NCBI RefSeq assembly: GCF_029867415.1
Contig: NW_026705571.1
Span: forward strand, 372,001-436,000
Length of the DNA stretch: 64,000 nt
Direction of reading: 5' to 3'
Source of the DNA: Vicia villosa
Lineage: Eukaryota > Streptophyta > Magnoliopsida > Fabales > Fabaceae
The notes beneath the pieces were generated by a model, which had not been told where the DNA came from, did no database searches, and was given only the letters and a program-made list of their open reading frames with translations. This document shows positions 38,961 through 49,463 of this stretch, in pieces; the first letter of the stretch is position 1; every line of letters begins with the position of its first letter. The translations under genes and the position numbers were made by a program.

Positions 38961-39519
38961 TAACACCCTAAACATCAACTTCCATTTTCACTTGTTGTCA
39001 TTTGCAAGTGAACGCGGGTAGATCAATCCAAAGCAATTCAAGGTGTTATGAGCATTCAGTTAGCATCTGTAAGGTCCAATGGAGTTGTCCAGATCATCAA
39101 AGCATTTTTAGAAGTCCATTAAAACACCCTTAGATCTCTAGTTTCAGAGGTAAGTTCTTCAAACTTGAACCCTCTCATTTATGCATCCTTTTTGATAAAG
39201 CTCGATTCTATTATGTTCAGCATGATGCGAGGATCAAAAGCCATTTGCTTGTGTTTATTTATACTTTGTATAGATGATTTAATTGATTTTGAAGTTTTAG
39301 GTTTCTTGATGTTTTCTGAAAAATTAAATAGCTACAATTTAAATAAATTAATGTTTGATACATTTCTGAAATCGTGACAAAAAATAGAACAAGATTCATG
39401 TTTACAGTTTTGAAAAATATTGAGTTTTGAGGAAGATGAAACTTCCAGAATTATTGAGTTTTGAAACCAGGGGCTTGATTAAAAAAATATATTTATTTGT
39501 TTGTGTTTTAGCCAACGGA

Positions 39520-39595
39520 TGTATGACCACACCAGTGGTAGTGCGCTTGCCTTTAAGTTTCTTCCTTGCTTAGGTCGCGGGTTCGAACCCCACCT
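39520..39595 (+). other. tRNA-like module 1
   Basis: CCAGTGGTAGTGCGCTTGCC (A-box-like) and GCGGGTTCGAACCCCACC (perfect B-box) in sense orientation, about 40 bases apart. No acceptor stem. Position equals 12541-12610 in the related LTR. Confidence 0.6.
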
Positions 39596-39684
39596 TTTGC
39601 TGTTTTGTGATTTTATTTGATTTTGTCACATTTATAAATGAGTTATATATTTATTGAATCAAGTCCATCATTCTAATACACCAA

Positions 39685-39755
39685 GCGCTAGGCCCAGTAG
39701 TAAATGTTTTAAACTGTGAGCATTAGGGCGTGAGTTCAACACTTGGCAAGTGCAA
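39685..39755 (+). other. tRNA-like module 2
   Basis: TAGGCCCAGTAGTAAATG (A-box-like) and GTGAGTTCAACACTTGGC (degraded B-box). Equivalent to 12695-12756. Confidence 0.45.
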
Positions 39756-40287
39756 AACCCTTTTTTTAATCACTATTTTGTTTGCTTTTATTCACAACTT
39801 TAGCATTTTATTTAAAATAGTAAATCAAATTGTTTCTAATTGAGTTTTTTACACTCCCTATTTATGGGATACACTTTGTGAATATATTTTCAAAAGTCCA
39901 AAAATATTTTATTTTGATAAACTTTTAATCAACTCAAAAGATAGTATTTTAATACCTTTAAAAAATTGCTTTTCTTCGAGATATTTTCAAATACTTTTTG
40001 TCCATTGACTTGTATGCTTTTGTGAATCAATTAGGGCTAGGTTAAAGTCAATCTTGAAGATATTAAACATGTTCCCTTAGTTGATCCACTTAGGGTTTTG
40101 TTTCTTTTAATTATTAGGTTTTAGTGTATATAACTAAAACCCTAAAACCCTAATCCAAGATCTTTGATCTTTTGATCACCAAATGCAATACCATGTTAGT
40201 ATTAACTTATTGCTGTGATTTTCTTGTTATACACTTGTACATATGCTTGTTGCTTTACATCTTTGTACATTTATACTTTGTTTATGT

Positions 40288-40289
<2 letters not shown>

Positions 40290-40368
<79 letters not shown>
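40290..40368. repeat. (TA)n microsatellite
   Basis: About 79 bp of uninterrupted TA inside the LTR. ORFs reading YIYIYI are artefacts. Confidence 0.98.
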
Positions 40369-40374
<6 letters not shown>

Positions 40375-40557
40375 CATTTTTAACTAATCCCACATGCATG
40401 AGATATTTATCCATCCATCATCACATCATATTCATTCATGAAATGATCTTGAGGTATGTCATCCCTTTTATTCATCAAATTTTATACTTGAGATTATACA
40501 TTGATACCTTTGTTTCTACTCACCCCCTTGATTGTATCCATGATACACATGTTATCT

Positions 40558-40559
<2 letters not shown>

Positions 40560-40609
<50 letters not shown>
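40560..40609. repeat. (CA)n microsatellite
   Basis: 25 CA units inside the same LTR. Confidence 0.98.
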
Positions 40610-40614
<5 letters not shown>

Positions 40615-40742
40615 ACCACTTGAGATATTCATCATGAATGATTACTTAAGATGTTTCCTAAACTCCAAAGGAATGTGAATGATATTGACTAAAATTGTCA
40701 AGGTACTCACTCTCTTTTTCAACTCTTTTACTTTGTGCTTAG

Positions 40743-40975
40743 TATTGTTTAAGCTTAGCCCTTTCCCCTTGTTTTAAAAATGATTTTGTATTGTTAAAGC
40801 CCAACCTCTTTTAAATCAATCTTGGTTTTGTATTGTTAAAGCTCAACCAACCTCTTTTGAATCAACAATTTTCCTTGTATTGTTAAAGCTTGACACCTTT
40901 TAAAACATGTTAAGTATTGTTAAAGCTTAACATTTTAAAAAACCCGTTGAATATTGTTAAAGCTCAACACCCAAA
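40743..40975 (+). repeat. Six tandem TATTGTTAAAGC units
   Basis: TATTGTTWAAGC starts at 40743, 40789, 40831, 40878, 40915 and 40952 (spacing 46, 42, 47, 37, 37), each followed by YYRAC and a TTTTAAA-rich spacer. One unit reads TGTTAAAGCTTAACA, nearly palindromic. Confidence 0.9.
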
Positions 40976-41357
40976 AATATTTCGCCACTTAGCACTTTAT
41001 TTTACTTTTAAGGGGATCTACAAAAGCTCTGACTTCCCTATTGCACGTAAAGGGTATGTTGGCCTAAGATGCAATGTCTTATCGAGCTCACTTTTAAAAT
41101 CTTCTTTTCTCATCCTCCCACTCTATTTAAACAAAAACACAAAAAAAAGGCAGTTTTATAACAATAAGCAAAAATAATATATATTTCAAAAAGGTTCCTA
41201 TGGAGTACTGTAGATGTGAGGGGTGCTAATATCTTCCCCTTGCATAACCAACCCCGAACCAAAGATCTCTGATAAGTTTATTAGTTTTGATTTTAAAATT
41301 TTTTGTGGGTTTTATTTCACTCTTTTTCCCATTTCCTTTGAAAACAATAAAGCACGA

Positions 41358-41375
41358 TGGCGACTCTACTAAAAT
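41358..41375 (+). promoter_or_regulatory. Primer-binding site, tRNA-Arg type
   Basis: TGGCGACTCTACTAAAATG, matching the core of the PBS at 6477-6494. The following AAAATGTCAG links it to 14696-14713. Confidence 0.65.
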
Positions 41376-42489
41376 GTCAGAGCTAAGTCAATCAAAGGCT
41401 CTAGTCTCAAAATTTCACCGCTACAATAACCATAACTCACCATTGATCATAAACATCATAATAACACTATCGATCCAAAAACTATTCCCTAAAGTCGAAT
41501 TAGAAAACAAAACAATAACAAAAGTTCACAAATTAAAACACATAAGAAGAAGAAGAGTGGGGAAGGGATCGAATCAGAACCGCCCTCGAATTCCGCTCGG
41601 CCGCATAACTTCCTGACTGCGCTTCAACCCATGGTCGCGCAAGCCTTCGACGCGAGACCGCACCCTCTGCACGAACTCCGAACGCCATAAGCGCTTGCAC
41701 TACCACGCTACCAATCAACACCCAAGGCCATGATTTTTTTCTTTGCAGTACCAATGGCACTTGTGTTTCTCTTAATATTTGATTTTGGAAATTTGTATGA
41801 AAATATTTGAGAAAATAAGGAAAGAAAATTGAGAGGTTGAGAAGAAAGAGGAATAGATTGTGAAACAAACGAGTCAATACTCTCTCTCTCTCTCTCATGC
41901 ACTTCTTCTTTGTCCCTCTGTTTCACCGAACTCGCACGCTTCACTCCTTCATTACTAATTTCTAACATCACAAAAACCTAACAAAAACAAATATGCATTC
42001 CTAATTGATTTTTTCCTTCAATTAGAATATAAACCTCAATCTTTAAAAATCTGAACCAATTGCAACTAATTTCAAATATAGTTTTCGAACCCTAAAGATT
42101 CAAACGAAAATAAAATGGTGGTGGAGGTCGGTTTCAAGCAATTGATTGAGGAATATTGATCAGTGCAACGAGATCTACATATATGTATCAAGAAAATCGA
42201 GTAAAGAGGAAAAAACTCACGAAACCAGAGCTAGTGTGGTGGGCTCTGACATCGGTGAAGCTTGAAGGTGCTCAGGTGAGTTTCAAAACTTCTTCTTCTT
42301 TGGTCTTCCATGACTCTCCTTTCCTTACCCTCTTCTTTTAGAATTCTTCTCTGGCAGGTTGTAATTCTGGATTTACAAGTTGTGTTTTCCTTGCAGGTAA
42401 AAGGCAAAGAATAATGATGAGTACAGACAATATGATAAATTTTTTAGTTTTTGAATTTGTTAGAGATTAGCTACGACTTTGAATACGAA
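41376..42489. other. Unassigned region after the PBS
   Basis: A GC-richer segment at 41570-41720 lies in two overlapping minus-strand ORFs (41898-41533 and 41971-41708), which I do not recognise. A GATTAGCTACGACTTTGAA cluster at 42466-42500 resembles the words in the Ogre LTRs at 7815 and 16633. Possibly leader of the truncated element plus foreign sequence. Confidence 0.3.
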
Positions 42490-42742
42490 TTAACTACAAT
42501 TTTTTGTGGACTCAAGTATGTTTTTGAACTTTTCCATGTGGCATGACAAGTCAGCATGTTGCCACGCTGGCACTGCCATGTTGTGTGCCACACCAGCTTC
42601 TGTTAACGGATGTTGATAGGAGGGACCAAAAGTGTGGACGAAAAACTTTAGGAGGAGCATTCTTTGAAGGAAATATTTTGAGGGACTAAAAACGAATTTA
42701 ACTATATTTAGAAGAATCAAAAACATATTTAACCTTAAAATA
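42490..42742. mobile_element. MULE/MITE terminus (tentative)
   Basis: The right end, read in reverse, is AAGGTTAAATATGTTTTTGA with TTTTTAGTCCCTCAAAA and TTTTGGTCCCTCC, followed by ATCCGTTAACAGAAGC and GTGTGGCACAC. This matches common legume transposon ends. The partner end was not identified. Confidence 0.4.
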
Positions 42743-42957
42743 ATATTATTCATTGAGAGAGAAAATTTGATTTAAAATAAAATAGAGTTAAAGTCATCAA
42801 AAAGTTATCAAAAGCCAAAGTCACTCACCTCGGGTCCCTCTTTCTTATGCCGAGTTGGTTTGGAATATGTGAGAATTGGGTTGAAATCTAGTAGGTCGAG
42901 GACTTACATACTATAGTCGAAGTGTGTTCTAGTATGTAGGTGTTGAAATGCTAGGTT

Positions 42958-43306
42958 TGTTAGTATTTCGAATTGGGCATGTTTGTTATGTCCAATTGTT
43001 TAAGTTAATTTGTACCCTAAGTTGGCTTGTAATGATTATTTGTGAAAAAACCCATTAGTTTAGTATGTTAGATTTTATTATAAATAGCATACTAGTCTCT
43101 CATCATTGCATATGCAAATCCTAATTTAGGGCGAGAGGGTTATTTGTTATTCTTGTAACTTGTAATCTTATTTTATAGAGAAAGGAAAGAATAATAGTTA
43201 TAACCAATCTTTGTTGTTCTTCCTGTTTATCATCTTTTCTACCCTTGGGTGTTTCTTGATCACAAAGAAACAGTTTATCCTTTGTTCATCAAGGAATCCT
43301 TTTCAC
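42958..43306 (+). mobile_element. Ty1-copia 5' LTR
   Basis: Starts TGTTAGTATTTCG, has TTATTATAAATAGC at about 43076 as TATA box, ends CCTTTTCACA. Its last 60 bases recur at 44459-44514. The left end could lie further out, since 42830-42957 looks LTR-like too. Confidence 0.65.
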
Positions 43307-43335
43307 AACAAATTGGTGCAGTGAGCGCGGAGAAG

Positions 43336-44450
43336 ATGCCTTCAACAAAGTATGAGATTGAGAAGTTCACCGGAGTGAACGATTTCGGTCTGTGGCGCTT
43401 GAAGATGAAAGCCCTACTGGTTCAGCAGAGTTGTTTAGAAGCATTGAAGGAAGCAGCAGCTATGGATGTTGCATTAACTCAAAAAGAAAAGACGACCATG
43501 ACAGAGAAAGCCCATGGTGTAATTTTGTTGAGCCTTGGTGATATGGTTCTTCGACATGTATCAAAGGAGACGATGACATCAGGGTTATGGGTGAAACTTG
43601 AAAGTTTGTACATGACCAAATCGCTGGTGAATCGACTCTACCTGAAGCAAGCTTTGTACTCATTCAAGATGATTGAAGATAAAGTATTGGCTTAGCAGTT
43701 GGATATGTTCAACAAGATGATTCTTGATCTTCAAAATATTGATGTGAAGGTCGGTGATGAAGATCAAGCACTGCTACTGTTGTGTTCTTTTCCTTGATCA
43801 CATACTCACTTCAAAGAAACTCTTCTGTATGGAAGGGAGTCCCTGACCTTTGAAGAAGTTCAATCAGCCCTATATTCTAAGAACTTGAACAAACGAAAGG
43901 AGCATAAACCTTCGGCTGTTGGTGAAGGTTTGGCCGTTAAGGAAAAATTCTTGCGAAAGGATGGTAAGTTTGACAAGAAGAAGGACAAAAGTTAGTTGAA
44001 GTCTTACAGTGGCGAAGCATCTGGTATTCGATGCTATCATTGTAAGAAGGAGGGTCACACAAGAAAGGTGTGCCCTGAACGCCTGGAAGATTATGGAGGT
44101 AAGGATAATGGCAACGCTACCATTGTCAAGATGATTTTGAATCATCTGATGTTCCTGTGGTTTCAAGTGGTGACTCGAGTAAGGAGTGAGTTATGGATTC
44201 AGGTTGCACTTGGCACATGACTCCAAACAAAGACTTGTTCGAGGAACTATGTGATTAAGATGGTGGATCTGTATTGCTGGAAAACAACAAAGCTTGCAAG
44301 ATTGCAGGTTTTGGATGTGTGAGATTCAAGCTCCATGATGAGTCAATAAGATTGTTGACTGAAGTCAGGTATGTTCCTGATTTGAAGAGAAATTTAATTT
44401 CTCTTGGTGAATTCGACGCTTCCATAGGTGTCGCTCCCTTCAACGTTTTG
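43336..44450 (+). pseudogene. Ty1-copia gag and protease remnant
   Basis: The frame from 43336 (MPSTKYEIEKFTGVNDFGLW) is a copia gag of the UBN2-type domain, stopped by TAG at 43693-43695. After further stops it continues to a CCHC knuckle CYHCKKEGHTRKVC (about 44030-44070) and then, in another frame, a protease beginning near MDSGCTWHMT (44192-44221). The motif RYVPDLKRNLISLGEFD follows near 44368-44415. Sequence then jumps to the LTR remnant: integrase, RT and RNase H are deleted. Confidence 0.85.
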
Positions 44451-44458
44451 ATTAAAGG

Positions 44459-44514
44459 ATTTCTTATCACAAAGAAACAATTTATCCTTTAATTATGAAG
44501 GAATCCTTTTCACA
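44459..44514 (+). mobile_element. 3' LTR remnant of the copia element
   Basis: About 56 bases (ATCACAAAGAAACAATTTATCC to CCTTTTCACA) repeat the end of the 5' LTR with a few changes. The rest of the 3' LTR is deleted. Confidence 0.75.
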
Positions 44515-45590
44515 ATATCATGTACTCTTTGATTAATTTATATTTTTTCGTTACTTATAAAAAAAACTTTGAGATGGAATTTCCCATAAGAGAGGCGTGA
44601 ATAAATTCTCATACATCAATATTATAAACATAATTATGAATTCTCACAAGTAAAATACAACGAATTGACTAATTGATCACTATGATCTAGAAAAATCTAT
44701 AATTTCATCATTGAATTTTCCAAACTCATGTACATGGCTTAAATAACAAGTTGTGATTTTAAAACAACAACTAAATAAAAACAATTAAATCATTTCCTTT
44801 TCATTAGCAATATCAACTACAGTATTATGGCTCTATGAGGCAAATTATTTCATGTACATGAACAGTCCAACAGTGTTGCAAAATAGACAATTTGAGTTTT
44901 CTGTGTACGGGATAGTAGTAATTCTAACAATACGCACATCCCACATGGTTTTTGAGAGAGATGATTCAGTATCTCATTTTTGTGGGCGCAGAATTAAAAG
45001 TTGAAATGAAAATTTTGTGCATAAAATATAAACCATTATAATGGATGCCTAAAATGGGCTCGGCCCCCCGAACCGAGTTTCATTGTCTGATCACGTAATG
45101 AACTTGAGTGACGAGTAATTGACTAGAGAAAGCAATCAATGGAGAAAAATTGCTTCCCAAGATTCTAGAGAAAAACAAGTCCTATCTTTGCCACGTTTTT
45201 TTAGGAGGGAGTTTAGGAAACCGTTATTTGATTCTTTAATTCAAACTCGAGAGTTTCTTCTAAATATTCCATCCTTGAAAGAGAGAGGGAATCTCCGATC
45301 TTTTACAAATAAATCAGAGACATAGCTCCTCACAGTCCCACGTGAGTTATCCTTAAACACAATCAAATATCCTAAACTCTTAGATAGTCTTAGACATTTC
45401 TACACAAAAATGAGTTGTTCATCGTTGTATTTTTTAGCCAGTACAATTAGTGCGCAACGTAGGGTTCTGGTAAAGATGACCTGAGTCTCACTCACCAACC
45501 ACACCAGTCATTCTCCTTTGACATTATGGAGGAACGAGGAACTACAACACCCATCGATGTGGAACTCAAAAAGTGAATGCTACAAACTTA
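44515..45590. other. No gene recognised
   Basis: AT-rich. A small ORF 45119-45325 has no recognisable feature. No element ends or repeats identified. Confidence 0.5.
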
Positions 45591-47263
45591 GATCCCAAAA
45601 TAGAGATGGAGAATGAAAGACTCACTCCCACGGAAAACCTAAAAGAGGTCCATATTAGGCCACTAGATTTTCAAGTCACCAAATGACACCTCTCTATATT
45701 AAGCGAGAGAGGATGAGGAATTGGTCGTCTTGCTGAGGAGAAATGTCGACTTATTCTTTTGGACGTTTGTCGACATGCGAAGAATACATGTCAGGACGGT
45801 CTGTCATCGATTTTCCATTGAATCTATTGTGAAACCAGTGTCTTAGAGAAAGCATATATTGGGTTGGAAGAAGCGGTCGGTGATCGATAAGGAGGTTGAG
45901 AAACTGAAGAGTGAATGCTTCATAACTGAGGTCAAGTATCTGACCTGATGGGTAACATGGTCTGGGTTTGGAATTCGTTAAAAAAATGGCACATGTGTTT
46001 CAATTTCACATTACTTGAATGTCGTCTTCCCTAAGGATCCATACCCATTGTCAAATATTATCCATTTAATTAATGGGTCCTAAGGATACAAAACATTGAG
46101 CTTCATGGACGCTTACTCTGGATAAAATATGATAAAGATGGATCATGTGGACGCGTCTAAAACAGTGTTCAAGTTTAACCATGGAAATTACTACTACAAT
46201 GTCATCTCTTTCATACCAAAGAACACAAGTGTCGCCTACTAGAATGGATGTAGTGTTCTTAAAGTAGATAGGGTAAAGCCTAGAGGTCTACATCGATGAT
46301 ATGATATTCAAGACTTTGAAAGGGGAATTCATTGTGTATATTTGGAAGACATTTTGGAGTTAGTCAGTAGATATAACATGCGCTTAAACCTCGCCAAGTG
46401 CTCCTTCGATGTTCAGGCGGGTAAATTCCTCTAATTTGTGCTAACTAGGATTGGGATAGAGGTGAACCCAAATAAGTGCCAAGCTATCATAAACATGAGA
46501 AATCCTTCCAACATTAAGGAGGTTTAATAACTAATAGGGACCTTAGTCATCCTAGCCCATTTTCTTTCTTGTGCATATGACAATTTGTTCCATTTCTTTG
46601 CCACTTTGAAAAAGAAGGAGAAATTCTAATGGACAAGCAAATGCGAGGAGGAGTTCACTAATCTAAAGATCTTTTTGACGATGCCATCCTTATTGACACA
46701 CCTAGAGGATGGCACACCCATCTATCTGTATTTCTCAGTCATTTGTAAGGAGATGATGTTAGTGATCATTAAGAGAAGAACAAAATTGAGCAACGTGTCT
46801 ATTTTGTGAGCAAGGTATTCAAAGGCGTCGAAGACAAGGACTAGAAGATTGATAGGGTAGCCTTAGGGGTCATGATAACTATTAGGAATCCCAGACCATA
46901 CTTCAAAGAGCATTGTGTAATGGTAAAACCAACTATCTCATTCGCCAAGTTTTGAAGAAGCCAAATTTTGCTGGAAGGATTGTGTCTTGGTTAGTGGACT
47001 TATTCGGGTTTGATATTCAATACATACCCAAATGGAGCATCAAGTAGCAAGTGTTAGCAGACTTCCTAGAGGAGTTTATTTTGTCAGTAGGCAATAAGAC
47101 TCCCCACATATGGATTTTATTTGTGGACGACACTTCAAATCTAGAAGGAAGTGGTCGTTGAATAATGCTAGAGGGACCAAATGACTTTCTAATAGGGCAG
47201 CCTTGAAGTTCGACTTTAAAGCCAACAACAACCAAGTTAAGTATGAAGCCCTCATCACGCAGC
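45591..47263 (+). pseudogene. Decayed Tat-like pol, RT and RNase H part
   Basis: Six-frame reading shows ordered Ty3-gypsy pol pieces with many stops: NLDPKIEMENERLTP (45590), RRNVDLF (45743), SFMDAYSG (RT motif A, 46102), VYIDDMIF (RT YxDD box, 46287), RYNMRLNLAKCSF (46370), RNase H at 46700-46900, then a second RNase H-like block with WILFVDDTS-like and ANNNQVKYEALI residues ending at the Athila insertion. Two RNase H-like blocks are a mark of the Tat/Ogre branch. It resumes at 55331. Confidence 0.8.
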
Positions 47264-47713
47264 TGTTAGGAGTGAATTAGTAGTGTTTTCATGTGTTAAA
47301 TTAACTACCTTTTAAGCTAAAGTTGAGTATATCTTAGGAGTTTTGAGGATTTTACGGTTAGAATTGAACTCTAGAGGTTCGACACTAATTGTAGAACAAC
47401 TTGCGCCACTTTGGGTGTTATTTGTGCAGATATTGAAGTTGAGAAGTAAATACGAAGAAACACGCAGGCGTAGAGCTTCTGGAGAGGAGGAATCACAAAG
47501 AAGGAAGGTGAAACAAAGGCCGAGCCGCGCCAATAAGGGGCGAGACGCGCCTTAACCCTCTGACTTAGGTTTGCGCCGCGCCAATACGTGCCGAGGCGCG
47601 GTGGCTGCGTTACAAGGATGAATTATTATTATAAATAGAAGCCCTAATTCTCATAAGGAAGAGATCTCTGTGGATACGATATTAGAAAATATTTACCCGA
47701 AATACTTTCAACA
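47264..47713 (+). mobile_element. Athila 5' LTR
   Basis: TGTTAGGAGTG...CTTTCAACA, 450 bp, short for Athila. TATAAATA at 47630-47637 leaves a short R-U5. A CG-rich word cluster (47519-47610) lies just upstream of the TATA box. Confidence 0.92.
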
Positions 47714-47716
47714 AAT

Positions 47717-47734
47717 TGGCGCCGTTGCCGGGGA
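47717..47734 (+). promoter_or_regulatory. Primer-binding site, tRNA-Asp type
   Basis: TGGCGCCGTTGCCGGGGA, the standard Athila PBS, three bases after the LTR end. Confidence 0.92.
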
Positions 47735-47834
47735 CTGTGTCAATATTGCACGCCTTGCAATAGTTTTTTTATTTTGAGTTATTTCCATTAATCTGGTTGT
47801 TTCACATGTTTGTTAGTTTTTGCAGATTTAGTGT

Positions 47835-49463
47835 ATGCGCAGCAAAGTTTCCAGTGATCAACGTCTTTTTGATCCCGAGATTGAAAGAACCGATAGGAGA
47901 TTGAACAGCAAAACACGAAGAAGAGCAAATATAGCAAAGGCCAGAGACAACGCAGCTGCGACTTCGTCACAATCTTTAGAAACAATTGACGAGTCGTCTG
48001 ACGGACTCTACTTCCACGAACTATTTGAAGAAGAGCAAGAAGCCATCATACAACACACTGTTGTGAACATGGCCGCCACAGCTCCTTGTGCAAATAGTCC
48101 TCGTCTCAATCCACAATTCGTGAGGACTGCCGCCAATGGGCGGACATCTGAATTGAAGACCGGTATTCTACAGCTCATCTGTGCAAGTCCTTTCGCCGGA
48201 TTGGACCATGAAGACCCGTACACTCATCTGACTCGATTCTATGAGTTAGCAGGTACTACAGGTGTAGCCCAAGCGGAGGAAGAAACTTTGTTCAAAAGGT
48301 TGTTCCCACATTCTTTGCTATCAAAGGCTAAAGATTGGTATCTAGATCAACCTGAAACATTTATGACTGATTGGAATACTCTGGAAGAAAAATTCTTGGA
48401 ACGGTTTTACTCTCAAAACCGATTCTTTGATGCTAAAACAGCAATTGCGGTATTCTCTCAAGGTAGTAATGAATCACTGAATGAAGCTTGGGAAAGATAC
48501 AAAGCTATGCTGAGGAAATGCAAGGGACACGGATTTGCAGAAGTTGATCAAATTCACATGTTCCGCAACGGTCTTACACCTACAAATAAGACACTCTTGG
48601 ACGCCACAGCTGGTGGCTCACTAATGTCCAAAACAACTGCTGAAGCAATTCAGATAATTGAGAGAATGGCTTTGAATGAACGACAAAGTAATCATGACCG
48701 AACTGTTAGAGATAAGAAACTGGGGTTGTTGGAGCTAACTAATAGTGATGCTCTTCTTGCTCAGAACAAATTGCTAACTTCACAAGTGGAGCTTTTGACA
48801 CAACAAATGCCCAAACTTCCACAACAAATCAAAGAGCTTAATGGGGTTTCAAATTCATACCAAGTTGCTAAGTGTGAGTTATGCAAGGGAGATCATCAAA
48901 CCGGATTTTACCCACCAGTCTTGGCAGAAGAGGTGAATTATATGAACAACAACCAAGGACAGAGGCAAAATCAATACCCGAACCCTCCTCCGTATCAACA
49001 TAATTATCCTCCAAGGAATAACAACCAAGGGTATCAACAAAGACCTAACAATCAAGGGTATCAACAACAAACTTTTCAACCTTACACTCAGCCGCCGCCG
49101 CAACAACAAGGAGGACAATCTAAGTTGGAAGAGACTATGACTCAGTTCATGCAAATGTCAATGACAAACCAGAAAATCCAGGAAGCCGCCATTAAAAATC
49201 TGGAAAATCAAGTAGGGCAACTAGCTAAACAAATTGCAGTTAATCAGTCGAATGCGACATTCTCCGCCAACACTCAAGAGAATCCTAAAGAGCATTGCAA
49301 AGCAGTTGTAACTAGAACTGGTCAGAAAGGTGGTGATGAGGAAGTTGAAATCAATGATGCCGAGAAGGAGGATAATAATCGTGCTGCGGAAGATGAGGAG
49401 AATGAAATCATAGTGAGTGATATGAATAAAGATGCTAAAAAAAAAGGGGTCGCGGCGCGCTAA
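47835..49463 (+). CDS. Athila gag (542 aa)
   Basis: Capsid domain at residues about 100-290 (SPFAGLDHEDPYTHLTRFYE, KRLFPHSLLSKAKDWY, EEKFLERFY, ATAGGSLMSKT). A zinc knuckle is expected at about 347-360 but reads CELCKGDHQTGFY: the last ligand is Tyr359 instead of Cys. Then a Q/N/P-rich tail and an acidic stretch. It ends in TAA (49461-49463) inside a CG-rich repeat word, just after a run of nine A (49437-49445). With one A fewer the frame would continue into pol, so gag and pol were probably one ORF. Role: forms the virus-like particle. Confidence 0.9.
   Translation: MRSKVSSDQRLFDPEIERTDRRLNSKTRRRANIAKARDNAAATSSQSLETIDESSDGLYFHELFEEEQEAIIQHTVVNMAATAPCANSPRLNPQFVRTAANGRTSELKTGILQLICASPFAGLDHEDPYTHLTRFYELAGTTGVAQAEEETLFKRLFPHSLLSKAKDWYLDQPETFMTDWNTLEEKFLERFYSQNRFFDAKTAIAVFSQGSNESLNEAWERYKAMLRKCKGHGFAEVDQIHMFRNGLTPTNKTLLDATAGGSLMSKTTAEAIQIIERMALNERQSNHDRTVRDKKLGLLELTNSDALLAQNKLLTSQVELLTQQMPKLPQQIKELNGVSNSYQVAKCELCKGDHQTGFYPPVLAEEVNYMNNNQGQRQNQYPNPPPYQHNYPPRNNNQGYQQRPNNQGYQQQTFQPYTQPPPQQQGGQSKLEETMTQFMQMSMTNQKIQEAAIKNLENQVGQLAKQIAVNQSNATFSANTQENPKEHCKAVVTRTGQKGGDEEVEINDAEKEDNNRAAEDEENEIIVSDMNKDAKKKGVAAR

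Larger units (their letters stand above)
38961..41354 (+). mobile_element. Ogre/Tat-type 5' LTR, plus strand (left edge approximate)
   Basis: Ends ATAAAGCA, three bases before a tRNA-Arg-type PBS (41358). Same family as 10481-13808 by the shared leader: splice-donor-like CAGAGGTAAG at 39146, tRNA-like modules at 39520-39595 and 39685-39755, and TTGAGGTATGTC at 40449. It also contains long (TA)n and (CA)n tracts and six TATTGTTAAAGC units. A U3 and TATA box were not recognised. Confidence 0.65.

Noticed and set aside
40172..40637. Two plus-strand ORFs encoding YIYIYI and THTHTH runs
   Set aside because: Translations of (TA)n and (CA)n microsatellites inside an LTR.
40743..40975. CRISPR-like array
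   Set aside because: Short imperfect units with variable spacing in plant LTR DNA; no cas genes, eukaryotic context.
41533..41971. Two overlapping minus-strand ORFs with a GC-rich segment
   Set aside because: No recognised domain, no splice model, different frames; could be captured host sequence but unsupported.
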